Shown here piece by piece: positions 33,874 to 46,249 of a stretch of 64,000 nucleotides of DNA. Position 1 is the stretch's first letter, and each line of letters begins with the position of its first letter. Position numbers and translations under genes: made by a program. The notes beneath the pieces were generated by a model. The model made no database searches. It was given only the letters and a program-made list of their open reading frames with translations, and was not told where the DNA came from. This DNA comes from Rhizopus arrhizus (taxonomy: Eukaryota > Mucoromycota > Mucoromycetes > Mucorales > Rhizopodaceae). The stretch covers positions 310,001 to 374,000 of the forward strand of contig JAKZZE010000022.1 in assembly GCA_024220505.1 (NCBI GenBank). The letters run 5' to 3'.

Positions 33874-34834
33874 GGAGAGTAAAGCAGTAAAGCAAAGGAA
33901 AAAATAGCTTAAAATAATTTCAATTCCAGATGATACAGAAAAACGGAAATCAATTTCAGAATTAAAGACGAGTTCGAATATCTAAAGTACTTTTGATGTA
34001 CGTAAAGATAATTACCATTCAACAACGCTGTCTATTATTTACTTTGATATATCTTTAACTTATTAGCTACCAGTACTTTATGATTAATTTGTTTTCTTCT
34101 ACATCTTTTAATTATTTATTTCTCAATAATTTTATTATATACGGTAAAAGAATGGCAAATGCTGCATATAAAGTACTTGTTAGAACAGTTACAGAATATG
34201 ACAATGAAAGCCAACGTGTCATAATTTAAGGATACAGTGCATTCTTATGAAACTATTCACTATTTGCTATTAAATACAAAAGCTTAAATACTGTGCTAAA
34301 CTATGAACTCATGTTGTTAATTAGACGATAGTTTTATATGAACTGGCCTTTCTTTTTCTAATAGATGATAATACACTACGATTTATCATATATTTGCTAC
34401 TTGTACTGTATCACCCTCCTTGTAAAACGTTTGTATACATCATTTTCAATGTACACAACGGGAAAAAATAAGTCTTCGATTCAGTACAATTCAAGGTTAA
34501 GATTTCCCGTAAAAACATCAAAAAAACATTGAACCAAAGCCAAAATGAAATCATATATTTATTTTAAAAATGGTATAACTATTAACTTTTATTTATCATA
34601 TTAATGTTTGTAAATACGTATTGTTCTTGGATGGTGATCTATGTATATTTAACTAATGTGCAGATAGCACAGCATTAAAACACAGTGAAACGGATGTATT
34701 TAAGCTAAACATTTGTACAACACACCAATAAACATTTTTGGAAAGAAGGAGGCAATGGGTCAGTTAAAGAAAAAGATTTGTGTTGCAAGGCATGTCATGG
34801 AGCAACGGGTATCTTTTTAGCAAGTTATGTATGT
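33874..34834. other. Intergenic region upstream of Rheb
   Basis: About 960 bp of AT-rich spacer, containing the Rheb promoter and the 3' flank of the acidic-protein gene. No supported gene, repeat or RNA. Confidence 0.55.
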
Positions 34835-35384
34835 CTAAAGCAGGATTACATGTTCTCCACAGTGGTTTGCGTTACTTGTTTTTAGGCCGGAGTTGATTTG
34901 ATTATCCATTAACCGGGTTGTTGAACAACTATTCAAAAGACAACCAAGACCCTCTTCTTTGGAAATGTCTTTTTCTTCTTCAAGAGAGTGAAGCAAGAAT
35001 GATTCGCACAGATCTTCCTCATCAAAATGAGCAGGCTGATTACATAAAGAAAATAAGGAAGGATCCATTTGCATGTCTGTGTCAGCATAAAATTGATCTA
35101 AAAACCCGTTAAATATCTTTTGATCTTGCTCATTCAAAATAGAAGTGTGGCTTTCTGGTAGTAAAGGTGGTGGTGGAATTATCTCTGTTTCATCTAATCC
35201 TGCGGATGGCATATCAAATTCAACATGCATCGCAAAATTGGAGTCAAATCCATAACTAAATTGAAAATCTGAAGGTACATAAAAATTAGCAAGGGCAAAG
35301 TGAATAAAGATTCAACTCACCTTCAAAAGCTACTGGCTCTTTTAATAGTTCATTATGTGCATCGTAATTGTTGTTACTATACAT
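34835..35384 (-). CDS. Acidic protein, possible remnant of a bHLH-type transcription factor
   Basis: Two exons: MYSNNNYDAHNELLKEPVAF (35384 to about 35322) joined over a GTGAGT..CTTCAG intron to FQFSYGFDSNFAMHVEFDMP and on to HCGEHVILL (stop 34835). The central part, LPESHTSILNEQDQKIFNGF then LDQFYADTDMQMDPSLF, resembles the N-terminal region I associate with mucoralean bHLH factors, but no basic helix-loop-helix follows. The rest is acidic (DEEDLCESFLLHSLEEEKD). It is either a shortened factor that lost its DNA-binding half, a gene whose later exons I failed to find, or an unrelated acidic protein. The bHLH link is recollection-based inference and weak. Confidence 0.5.
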
Positions 35385-37045
35385 TATGTTTATTTTTTTA
35401 TGTAAAGGATAGAAAAGAAAGGTGCTTAAATAATGAAATATACATTTTGAGCTTATATAGTGCATGTTACACTTTTTTACCCCGCGTAAAAGCTATATTT
35501 TTCATTATTCATCGTTACACTTAATCTATGATGAGCATTCTTCCCATCTAGAGAAAGTATTTTCATCTTTAAAAGTATCCAAGATGACCATTAACTTGCT
35601 TGAATTATTGTACAGTCCTCTTCAGAAAAAGAAATAATATGGCTAATTTGAATGATAGTGTTCATATATTTAGACTAATATCAAGACATTTTAAACAATT
35701 TAAAAGCACTGCACTACAAAAATAATGGACCATGCAAAGTTACACGTCAATTAGTTTGAGTGACAAGGATTACATAAAAAGATATCGGCTATAATAAATG
35801 TTGGGAACTGTTGTGATACACGAAAATATAGGCTTTCCATGCTAAAAACAAATGTTAATTAACATTCGTGTCTACATATCATACGACTTTATATTCCATC
35901 CATTGGAACAACAGAGACTAATTTGCTTCTTTCTTTTCTGTTTATTTCAGTCGATTCTGTCCATCTGCTTTGACACCCATTTCCAAACTATGCCCTGAGT
36001 GATTCAACAGCCAACTATGTATTCATTTCTGTAGCTCACTTAAAACAATATTAAAAATTTTAAAGTAATAGTTGACTTACATAATATATTTTATTAGTAA
36101 ATGATTATAAAGATTAGCACCGTATACATTGAACCCATCAACTAAAGCTTTAAATTAATCCTTAAGCATGTCCGATACGGTTCCTTTGTGAACCCTTTAC
36201 ACAATGTTCTTAATCTGTAATTTTAAAAGCATGTTGCCATCCCGTGAACCTTTGAATGATCATTTTGTTGTACATTCCTTGTTTGTAAAACATGTTTATT
36301 GATACCAATTAAACCCTTTGATACAAGCTTTTCGGTATGTTTGCCTTATGGGTAAGGTCACCCGGTTATCAACTCTTGTACTTAAATAACCTCTGTGCTT
36401 CTAACTTTTTTTTTATCAAGTACATCTCGGTAAAATTTATAACCTTATTATTCAAACGTAAATTCAAGACAGACCTTTTTTTTTCTTGTCATTGCAACCA
36501 AAACTTTTGTATAACTATCAATATTATTTGCTTGCAAAACATACCCATTCTGTAAACAGGATTTTCTTTTTCTCTATTTTCTTTCAAATATTGAACAGAT
36601 TCTGAATTAAAACTACCAAAAATTGCTTTATTAGTGTAAACAATAGTAATAGGTGCCATCTTTGCTTATTCTATATAAGCATTGTACAATAAGAACAAAT
36701 TTTTGAACCTTCACGTAACAATTTTTTAGAAGTTCACTAAAAAAGGAGTGACTGTAGTAGAAGTGTTTTGTAAGAACCTTATTCTTGTCAAACTCTAGAT
36801 TATTTATATAGCAAGTAAGAAAAGATATATAACTAATAAAATAACAGAAAACAACTACTATTGTCGATAAAAAAAAAAAAGAAAAGTTGGTGTCTCGCCC
36901 TTGCTATCCTGTTGACAAGGTAATTCGCGATTTATTTTTATTTTTCATTGGTTATCCGCGCCCCCTTTTTAGACGATTGACGCGACTTGTAAAAAAAAAA
37001 TTAAAAAAATATTTTCTTTCTTCCTTTTTCGCTCTTTTACCTGTC
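35385..37045. other. Long intergenic region between divergent genes
   Basis: 1.66 kb separating the acidic-protein gene (-) and the FHA gene (+). It contains no open frame with coding character; short frames such as 36337-36555 are F/I/N-rich in the way AT-rich noncoding DNA is. It presumably holds both promoters. Just before the FHA gene there are A- and T-runs (36869-36882, 36987-37009). Confidence 0.5.
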
Positions 37046-37841
37046 ATGGAAGCCATCAGTACGACAAACGAACCTTGGTGTAGCCCTCAGCATAAGTCTA
37101 TAAGAAACATACTACCAGATAGCCCCGAAGATATAGAAAGATTTGCAATGCACTCAGATGACCTTCAACCCACTTCAGACCTACACTCTTCCACTATCCA
37201 AGGACCTAATTCCCGTCTAGTAGTTGTTGGTAGCTACGAAAAGCGAGTGATACTTGGTCGAGGAGGTGCTTCAACTGTCAAAATAGGTCGTCGCAATCGA
37301 CAAATCAGTCGTGCCCATGTTGCCATTGAATTTAATACTGAATCCCAACATTTTCAATTGACTGTTTTAGGCCTTAATGGCGCTAATGTTGATCATGTTG
37401 GATATAGTCAGAATGCCATTATTGTACTTGAAGATCACAGCTTTATTGACATCTTGGGGGATCATATTGAATTCAGAATTCCCCCTCGTCCATTGGAAGA
37501 AAAAGTAATTGGCAAGAAATCGCTACAAGATCAAGAACTTAAATCAGATGAGCTATGCGAAAAGCTGGACGATACACCTATTAAACCACCCAAGGAAGAA
37601 GAAAATGCTTCCGCTAATATTTTGCCGTTAGAGGATACAAGTATTGTTAAAGTGGCAAAAGAAAAACAAATTGAAAAAATAATGAATGAAGATAGAGAAC
37701 AAATAGACACTTTTGAAAAAGAAATGAAAGACGAAAACAATGAAGAAAAATCAAAAGAACAAAAAGAAAATGATTCATCTGAGGCTGAAGAGCAAGACTA
37801 TTCTGAAGTTATCATTGACGCTCTTGGTAAGATTAAATAAC

Positions 37842-37872
<31 letters not shown>

Positions 37873-38363
37873 AAAAAAAGCACGTGCAATTTGCCTCAAT
37901 CGCATGGATATTAAGACCAATTAAAATAGTGTTTTCTCGTACATCATCTATGCCTATCAGTGATATTTGCTCTCGTATCATGAAGTCAAATCCAGTCTAC
38001 GCAGAACAGCCTCGAGAATTATGGACCGAGCGTATTAAAAAGGTGTTGAAAGAGAAACCTTTCTTTGGAGAAATTCAACGTAAAGGAAAGACAGCTGACG
38101 GCTCACCCAAAGAAAATTTATATTACTATAATAGCGAATTAGATCCCGTCGAATGGCGCAAAGCTACTTATACTCAAGTAGGTCGAAGTGCTCGTAAATG
38201 TACATTAAAAGATAAGCAGTATTTTTGGAAAATCCCACCAAAGTTAGGTCGTCACCGAAGTTCTTACATTCCTCCTCCTGCTAATTCCTCAGAAATCAAG
38301 AGCAAACGATCACGACCGTTTGAACAGAACGAAAACAATGAACCGAAAAAAACTAAATTGTAA
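37046..38363 (+). CDS. FHA-domain nuclear protein with conserved C-terminal domain
   Basis: Phosphothreonine-binding protein, probably a transcription or chromatin regulator. The start MEAISTTNEPWCSPQHKSIR was preferred over an in-frame upstream extension because that part is F/K-rich 5' leader. FHA domain at about residues 60-150: SRLVVVGSYEKRVILGRGGA, then the SRxH core QISRAHVAIEF and HVGYSQNAIIVLEDHSFIDI. A charged K/E linker (37490-37820) leads to an intron (donor GTAAGA at about 37827, acceptor TAAAATAG ending 37929) that contains a roughly 40-bp poly-A tract. Splicing yields DALVFSRTSSMPISDICSRI, a conserved fungal motif, followed by a winged-helix-like region (ERIKKVLKEKPFFGEIQRKG, KATYTQVGRSARKCTLKDKQ, YFWKIPPKLGRHR). 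Tos4/Plm2-like proteins are a possible relation. Confidence 0.8.
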
Positions 38364-39124
38364 TATTTTAATTTAATAAACACATCTATACATACAAAAG
38401 AAGGTTATAACTTTCAATCATCAGCCTCTAGGACATATATAATGACAATGATTGATATAACAAGGACTAAAAGAAATTTTTAAGCTAGGTTTAACGTTTG
38501 TTCTAAAAGTATCCTCATCAACTACTAAATATATGCCAAGCGATGCTCTCTCTATTTTCAAATGTTTTATATGTGTACAATCTTCATTTAGGAACATAGT
38601 TCTTTATTTGCAGAACTCGCATGATCTTTTACGATCCATGTTAATAGGAAGATAGTAACAACACATTCAAATTGGTTCAATATTTTAATAAGGCCAGATC
38701 ATAAGCGTTCCCAAATTTCACTTAAAAAAATTAACTTTTGTAAACGCGACAAGTGACATGGTGTTTGTAATATAGTTGCTGTAAACTTTTATTTTGCATC
38801 ACAAGTTTAATTTTCTGAATATTATAAACACATTACACAGAGAATCAGATACATAATTAGAACCTGTTTAATAAGATGATGATCCTAAAAAGCATTATTT
38901 TAAACAAGACTGTTTCCCATTCCTCTATAACTGGTTGTAAGTTCAACTTCTAAGCTTTCTGTTGTTAATAATTATACGATAACGTCATATAAACCATTTC
39001 GGTTTTTTTTTTTTCTTTTTTATACAATAAAAGAGTTCCCTTTTAGCCTTGTTGATTTTAGTTTGTTTAATTCAAAGAAAAGCGTATCAAAAACATATTT
39101 GCTTCCAATCAATCTGTCAATTTT
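38364..39124. other. Intergenic spacer
   Basis: 760 bp of AT-rich DNA after the FHA gene and before the Zn2Cys6 gene, with T-runs at about 39004-39020 likely belonging to the promoter of the latter. Nothing else is supported. Confidence 0.55.
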
Positions 39125-39544
39125 ATGTATACAAGTAACAGACCAATGAATCAAGCTAGTTTATCACCCGAGGATACAAACCAGTCAGCGTCAGTCAATA
39201 CAAATCCTAATGAGCCTCAAGTCACAGAAAATCTTTCAAATGGTCAAAGGTTTGATGGATTTATGAGAGGTGTAATAGACCTTTCAAAAAGACATAACGT
39301 ATGCCTCGAATACTTGGAATCATTTTATGCTTATTTAAATACGTCAAATACAAGGCCAGATAACAACACGCCTGTAGACGGCTTGGAAGCGCGTCATTTC
39401 AAAGGACAAACGTGCCAAGCGTGTAAGGAAGCACATTCAGGATGTGATAAAATGCGGCCATGTAGTCGCTGTGTTCGTATAAAGATCAGTTGTGTTGATC
39501 CAATACCAAAGAGGCGTGGGCGACCTCCGACTGAAAATAAATAA
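39125..39544 (+). CDS. Small Zn(II)2Cys6 protein with AT-hook
   Basis: A 139-residue, intron-less protein. The C-terminal third holds a binuclear zinc cluster, CQACKEAHSGCDKMRPC then SRCVRIKISC (C-x2-C-x6-C-x5-C-x2-C-x6-C), followed at once by a basic AT-hook, KRRGRPP, four residues from the end. This domain at the extreme C-terminus, with no middle homology region, differs from typical Gal4-type factors where it is N-terminal. The N-terminal half is polar with a short conserved-looking helix (FDGFMRGVIDLSKRHNVCLE). It is convergent with the fatty-alcohol oxidase gene 250 bp away. Target genes are unknown. Confidence 0.85.
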   Translation: MYTSNRPMNQASLSPEDTNQSASVNTNPNEPQVTENLSNGQRFDGFMRGVIDLSKRHNVCLEYLESFYAYLNTSNTRPDNNTPVDGLEARHFKGQTCQACKEAHSGCDKMRPCSRCVRIKISCVDPIPKRRGRPPTENK

Positions 39545-39793
39545 ATATTGATTTGCCCTACATAAATATTACTTGTATATTTCCGTATCCTCTATTTGCT
39601 CTTGAAAAACCTCATATCATACCTTTACCTTTGAGATTCTTTGATATATCTCTGATATATTTCCTATAAACTAAGAACTAAAATTGAACAAGAAAAATGG
39701 CATTGAGTAAGTATATTAAAAATCGAAATGCTACCTTCATGAACGCAGTATTCTTTTTTTTTTTTTTTTGTAATAAGAAAAGGTAAAATTTAT

Positions 39794-42177
39794 TTATAAC
39801 TTTGACTTTGAATCATCAATTATACAATCAGCAATATGTAAGGCAATAGTTTCAGTTGTGACCATAGGGTTAACACCAGAAGAAGTAGGAAAGACAGATG
39901 CATCAGCAACATACAGATTTTTGACTTCCCATGTTTCCCCAGTAGGCTTGACAACGGAATTATTTGGTGATATACCCATACGGCTATAATAAGCAGTTAG
40001 TACTATGCTCAGGATATAAATTAAAAATTACTTTGTTCCCATTTGGTGTGCGCAAAATAGGCCCACGCCTTCATCAGGGAGTCCGTGCTTAATCATGCTA
40101 GCTTTCCATGCAATAAATCGGGGATTATCTACTCGCGATTCTTCGTTTACTTCAAACTTGAACGGTTCGACACCATATTGAGGTGCATGAACTTCTCGAG
40201 CACCAGCGGCGACTAGGATCTCTACAGATCGAGCAATGCCTTCGAGCATTGATCGAGAATCTCGAGGAGATAATTTGTAATCAGCAATAAGATTCTCATC
40301 CTTGTCATACTGTACTGTTCCACGGGAGTCTTTATCGCGAGTCAAAATAAGGATAGGAGTGCAGTGTTCATAACGCATCATAAGTTCTTTATGAGCAGCA
40401 GCGCCTCTCCAAGGAACACAAGTCGAATAACTTCCTGGATGAACACAAGGTATTTCCAGTTTACACCCATACCCATCATTTTCAGGGTTTTCGGCAACAG
40501 TACTAACAGCTGTCATGATGGAACCTTCAAATGTTCTAATCTTTTTATCAAAATAGCCAAGCGTGATCGTACTAGGATGAAGACGAAGATTTTGTCCAAT
40601 CTGTTTGTTTTTTAAACCACTGCGTAATAAGACACCAGGAGATTGCAAAGATCCAGCAGATACAACCACTTGGTCGGCCTTGATGCGAACCTTTCGATCA
40701 TAGTTCATCAGACATTCAACACCAACCGCTCTTCCTTTTTCAATGAGCACTTTCTTTACTTTGGTTTTATCCAAGAACTTTGCACCATGTTGATGAGCGT
40801 CTCGAAGCCAGCTGTTCATTGTACCGTTTTTAATGCCAGCACGACAACCACCAAAACAAAAATGACAATCATGAGGTCTTCCGCCAGTGTTTTGTGGGAT
40901 ATCAGCTACAGGATAACCAAGAACTCTTTTAATAATAATTTTTAAGCATAAAATAATTGAAAAGGGTTATCTTTTAAACTTACTTGCAGCCATCTACTAG
41001 CACCTGATTAGAACCATTGTGTTTAATACCTTCTGTAGTTGCACCTATGCGATCAAAAACCTTATCAAGGTCCTTTGAAAACTAATATTGAAAAAAAAAA
41101 GGTAAAACAATACAGAAAAGTGAAAAAAAGCAAAAACTAACCTTGGGAGACATAAAGTAAGACAAGCCCTGCTTTGCCCACTCTTCTCGAACAAAATGTT
41201 GTAGCTGAAAATGAAATTAAGCAGCAGATCCAGTACTTTTTTCTAGTAAATATTACCTTAAGACAAGCTGCCCAATTGACAGTTGTTCCTCCACCAAAGA
41301 CACTACCAGCTGCAATAGATACAGAACCATTTAGAGTAGGTGAGAAGCTACCATTTTCATACAAATTGATAAAAGCATCTTGTTCTTGATGAAAGAAATC
41401 GTCTTCATGGAAATACTTTCCTTTTTCAATCACTAAAACAGATTTTCCAGCTTGTGCCAATTGACCAGCAACCACTCCTGAAAATCAGCACAAGTTTTTA
41501 GTTTACAAAAAAAAAAAAAAAAAAAAAAAAAAAGGTTAATCTTATTTTGTCATACCTCCTCCTCCACCGCTTCCAATAATAATAACGTCAAAATGTAAAT
41601 CATCTTTCACTTCATTAAAGCTCAACATGGGTAACCTTTCTGGTATATTTTCATAAACAGTATCTGTCTTTAAATCATAATGCATTGCTTCAGCAAAAGT
41701 TTTTGAGTGTTCCTTGAAAGCTGGATGACAAGCAAGTGAATGGAAGCTTTTGTACATTCCTCTCAATGGTGCTACATAAGAATTCTTCCATCCCAAAACA
41801 GCTTTTTCTCTGTCTGCCAAACTTAAATTCTTAAATTCTTCAAAGTGACCTGTCAAAACAAATGTGCCTGGACGAGTTGATAGAAAAGACAATAGTTTCA
41901 TGAGCTCTATGCGTTTCTGAGGCAAAATGCTGTTATTAATAAATTGGATCGTTCCTTCAATAGAATCTAAAGATGTGCTGGATATTTTACAAAATTTTCG
42001 CACTTCTTCTTCTGAGTGTGTATCCTTTAATCTTTCAACGATTTCATCTACTTGTTCTTTAGGAAGAGGAGCAATAAATGTATCTAAAAGAGCAGCAAGT
42101 GTTTCTTGTTGATGATTGTTTAATTCAAATGGAGGGCATATACGAGCACGAAATGGATCAACCATAGACGCTGACAT
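39794..42177 (-). CDS. Long-chain fatty alcohol oxidase (GMC flavoprotein)
   Basis: Oxidises long-chain alcohols to aldehydes with O2, in the omega-oxidation route of microsomes or peroxisomes. The start MSASMVDPFRARICPPFELN was chosen over an ATG 27 bp upstream whose extra codons look like leader. A helical N-terminal domain of about 190 residues is typical of this subfamily. The ADP-binding fold DVIIIGSGGGGG is split by an intron with a poly-A run (41508-41533) before VVAGQLAQAGKSVLVIEKGK. Then come SVFGGGTTVNWAACL (about 41255-41310), a cysteine-rich stretch HDCHFCFGGCRAG (about 40835-40875), and the GMC C-terminal domain with GLFCAHQMGTNRMG (about 39980-40060) and VADASVFPTSSGVNPM (about 39870-39915). 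Seven or so introns with good borders. No frame damage. Confidence 0.92.
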
Positions 42178-42838
42178 GATATAAAAAAAAAGTATTGATG
42201 ACAAAGATTAAATCTCAAAAGACTGGGTTCTTTTATATTTTAATCAAAACCCCAATCACGTGAATTTCTTGGGGCACTTTAATTTGCATAATATTTTATT
42301 TACTGCATTTGGTTGATGTTCCTTTTCAAAAAAAAAAAAATATGGTTTTTGACTGCAAATGGATTATTTAATTATTTTTATTTACAAATATTGCAATCAA
42401 TAAAATTTGAGGTGACTAGTGTAGCAAATTCATGCAATAAAAAATGGATTTTAATGTGAATAATCTGTTTGTCAACAAAGAGAAAAGCTGTAAGGTTGTT
42501 ACACAACAGCAGTATTAGGCGTCGCATCTTTAAGTCTTGTGTGTTATTATGAGTACTATGCAAATTATACAATACAAAAATAATTGGCCTTTGGAGAGTA
42601 TCGATATATAAAAATGTTCACCCTACTCTTTATAACAGATATCTCGTGTATTGAACTCAATATCTTTTTTTTAATCTCACTTATTCATATGTAGCAACTA
42701 TAAACATAATATTCAAAAAAAAAAGTGAATACAAAATGTATGATGCTTTTATTCCACATGAAGTGTATAATTATATGATTGAAATCGATTATTTAGTTTA
42801 TAAATTTAATAGTTTATACAAAGATTAAATTGGTTTGT

Positions 42839-42880
<42 letters not shown>

Positions 42881-43637
42881 GAGATCAAAATTATTATTTC
42901 AGTGAATATTACATGTAGTACTTTTTGCTCTTTGCCTTGCGTCTATTGTTATTTAAATAGATCACTCGTGATAAGCTGCACTAATCTACAATAATAACAA
43001 TCACCTCCTTAACCCTCTATTTTATCGTTCTTCTGTAGGATATCAATTCGATAATAGTAACAATATCTTAAAGTCAAAATTAAAATAGGTAACCTTTTCT
43101 TAATTCTTATAATACACGATAGCTAACAATTCCAATCACAGAAAAAGTAATATCCATATGACTTTAAAAGTGATTGAATCATATCATTTGTTCCTACATC
43201 ACTTCCTGCTTTGATCAGTCTATATAGCCTATTCATTCATATCTCTATTATATCAAATCAAAGCAACCTTTCATCATCAATAAAAAGACAGTCATTTTTA
43301 AACATCTGATCCCAAGAGGGCATTTTATAAAAAGCAATACTGCAACTTCAAAGATAAAAGATTTAAAAAATGCAACAATCACGCCCATATGCCATGCTTG
43401 ATATACAGTTCAACTACAAAATTCTGTACTGCAAAACACTATATGTATTAGCATGCAATTCGCCATCTACAATTGTTTTATTAAAAAAATTTGGTACAAC
43501 CTCACAATTTGAATAGCTGATAGATTCATGATGGATTTATCAAGCCAAATTGCTGTTTATAATCCTGTGAAATGAAAATTCTTTCATATTAACTTTGACA
43601 TTAAAATAACAATATTTTATTATTTCTTGCAAGATAA
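42178..43637. other. AT-rich intergenic region with a 39-bp poly-A tract
   Basis: 1.46 kb between the oxidase promoter and the 3' end of the fasciclin gene. A pure A-run occupies about 42841-42879, and A-runs recur at 42329-42341 and 42716-42724. The oxidase promoter (42178-42300) includes CCCCAATCACGTGAATT with an E-box-like CACGTG at 42257-42262. No gene or RNA is supported. Confidence 0.5.
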
Positions 43638-44873
43638 TTATTGAGCAGTAGAGTTACTAGTTACATTAAGGACACGATCAATAAGATGCATGACACCGTT
43701 ATTAAAGAAGATGTTTGAACGAACAACTTTAGCAGTACCATTCAATTGAATAAGAGAGCCATTGACAGACACGGGCAAAGTACCATTGTTATTATAAGTA
43801 GTTAAATTGAACTGTCCAATGTTATTAGTAGCATTTTGAGTAAAGTTGGTACTAAAGTAAACTCCGTAAACGATATGAGAATATAACAACTGATCAAATG
43901 TGCCATTATCTAAACTGTTAGTATCTAATCTATCAACTGCTCTGTTGATAGGTGCGAATACAGTAAACTATGAATAAAAAAAAAGAGAGAGATTGGAATG
44001 AGTCAGATACACTTTTGTTATACAAAAGTAAGTGAGCTTACGTTGGTGCCATTATTCAAAGTAGTGTTTAAAAAAGGGTAGTTACGTAGCAATCTGGGAA
44101 GATATGAGGCATTCCTGACATATGGAATCACAATGGATGGCTCCAAAGGAGGAATAAGCACTGCAAAAGTACGTATTGGGGTTAGTAAACACTAGTCTTA
44201 TATATTGACGATCGCTCTTACCGGAATTGATGATGTTAAAGTGACCATTGGTGGCATTCAAGTCTTTCAAGAGCACAGTAGAAGAATTGACACCATTACC
44301 GACATTGAACTTGAGATACTTGGCATTGATATCTAACCAGGTTTGATTGGTGGCGTTTTCATAAGTAGTATTCGCTTGAATAAGAATAGGCAAACTTGAG
44401 TTAACAAAATGATTGACCGCGCTATTATTCAACATAGAATGGACAACGCTGACGTTACTGGTGGTCAAGTTTGTTAACAAGAAGCTTTCATTTACTACGT
44501 GGTACTGAAGAAGATCTAACACGCTCATATTGTGGTAAGTCCAATTGGCAGGAGGATACTCTGAAGTACTATTAATGCCTTGATCTTGATTGTACTCTCT
44601 AAAATCGTTGAAAACCCTGTTGAGAACGGCATCATTAGGGATGAACGCAGTCAAGTTACTTGTGGGTTCAGATAAGAGCTGAATGATAGGTTGATAGCCG
44701 CTGTCAGAATTCAAGAGGCTAATAAATCTTGAAGAGTTGTAAGTACTAGTGTTAGAACTCAAAAGTTCAAAAATAGTGGCATTAGAGGTTGTGCCATTGC
44801 CCACAGATCCATCTTGAGCAAATACAGTAAAAACACTAAAGAACGCAAATGCAAGATAATTAAAGATTTGCAT
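43638..44873 (-). CDS. Secreted protein with two fasciclin (FAS1) domains
   Basis: A cell-surface or secreted adhesion-type protein. Start MQIFNYLAFAFFSVFTVFAQ is a clear signal peptide with cleavage predicted after the FA-Q step. FAS1 domain 1 (about 44790-44220) has LTAFIPNDAVLNRVF (H1 box) and LLQYHVVNESF; domain 2 follows with VLIPPLEPSIVIPYVR, FTVFAPINRAVDRL (about 43940) and LLYSHIVYGVYF, closing with GVMHLIDRVLNVT (H2 box). N-glycosylation sequons are extremely dense (NTS, NSS, NLT, NWT, NMS, NES, NVS, NNS, NAT and more). Two introns (about 44160-44225 and 43972-44041). There is no evident GPI signal; the last residues NSTAQ are polar, so it may be released or wall-bound. Confidence 0.9.
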
Positions 44874-46249
44874 AATAAAATAAAAAGATGAGAGAAACAA
44901 AAGAGACATTAAGCGTACATTCTTATTTATATTGTTTTCATGTTTCATTATTGCTGCCCTTTTTAATACACCGGTTTCTTTTTTGCATAAAAATCCCCTG
45001 CTTAGTGTAATGCTCAGAGCCTTTGATTTATTAAATCTAGAATATTTTTCCCTTGTTTCAAAACGTTCGATTTTTGCATCATTCATGGAATATTCTGCTT
45101 TTTGGCTATATTTTCGTGTTATTACTCAATAGCTTGATGTTTTATGAACAAGCGCTTGATCACGCCTGACTGTGGAAATTATAAAAGAATCGATAGCATT
45201 GTAAAGAAAATAAAAAAGATTTTAAAAAATCCTCAAATAATTAACTTTATCAAACTTGAATAAAAAGCAGGGGAATTGCTTCACATAGTAATAAATCAAA
45301 AGTGAACAATAGTCTTTGAAGATAATCTTCTTTCATATAAATTCTTATCTAATATTTTTATCCATTTGAGCTTTCAATTTCACTATATTAGTGGTTTTGC
45401 TGTAAATTACCCGATGTGATGTCAAATAAATATGCAACTTTATAGAATTGCTTGGCATTTAAGCTTATAAAAATTTGATCGTTATAACTAATAAAAGCAG
45501 CGCTTTTGATCATGGGTCTGAGAAATAAAACAGATTTACAAGAATACTATAGGTTTGAAGGATAACTGTGCTTGATTATGTAAAAATTTTATGAATAAAG
45601 AGAAGTCTATTTAAATGTGAAGATAGGATATTATAATAATAAAGTGAAGCAAAAGAATATAAAGAGAGTACAATGAACAAATAAATGCTTCAATTGACGC
45701 TTAGATTAATAAAATAACATAAAAAAAATACTAGTAAACGAAGATTGAATAATAAAAAGATTGTTAAAATATCAAAAGAAACTATTGATTTTAAATTCTA
45801 TTTTAAATCGAATTTGATTTGTACTTTTTATTTGATATTGTAGATTTATAATTTAGAATAATTAAGTCGGCCACGATGTAGTAAAGGATTTAAAAATAAA
45901 GGTCTGAGACAGAGGTCTATAATCCAATATCCCTTATGAGACAGATTGTCATAACTTGCATTGAAGGATCAATCAGGCACAAAGTGATAAGAGTTTCTTG
46001 AATACAAAGTAAAAAGTACAATGAAAGGTCTCTTGACTTCAAGCAACTTGACTTGGCATGATGAATACATAAGAATATAAAAAAATATTCAAAAGTACTT
46101 TTATGTAAGATAGCATATAAACTGAAGTTTACAAGTCAATTTACAATCATAAAAGGACTATTTATATCTTTTTTGCTCTTTTTGTTGCAGACATCAATTT
46201 GACTCTAAGGAGGATAAAATTTTAATAATGGAAAGTCACGTATAATATA
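44874..46249. other. AT-rich region at the edge of the transposon island
   Basis: About 1.4 kb that begins with the fasciclin promoter and becomes very AT-rich without open frames. No host gene is seen from here until the ORF at the right edge of the window. No repeat pair is recognised inside it. Confidence 0.5.

Noticed and set aside
36337..36555. 72-codon plus-strand frame in the intergenic region
   Set aside because: F/I/N-rich composition typical of AT-rich noncoding DNA; no start context, no family.
37740..38363. A separate 207-residue protein beginning at 37740
   Set aside because: Its first half is a lysine run encoded by the poly-A intron; splicing joins the second half to the FHA gene with a conserved motif at the junction.
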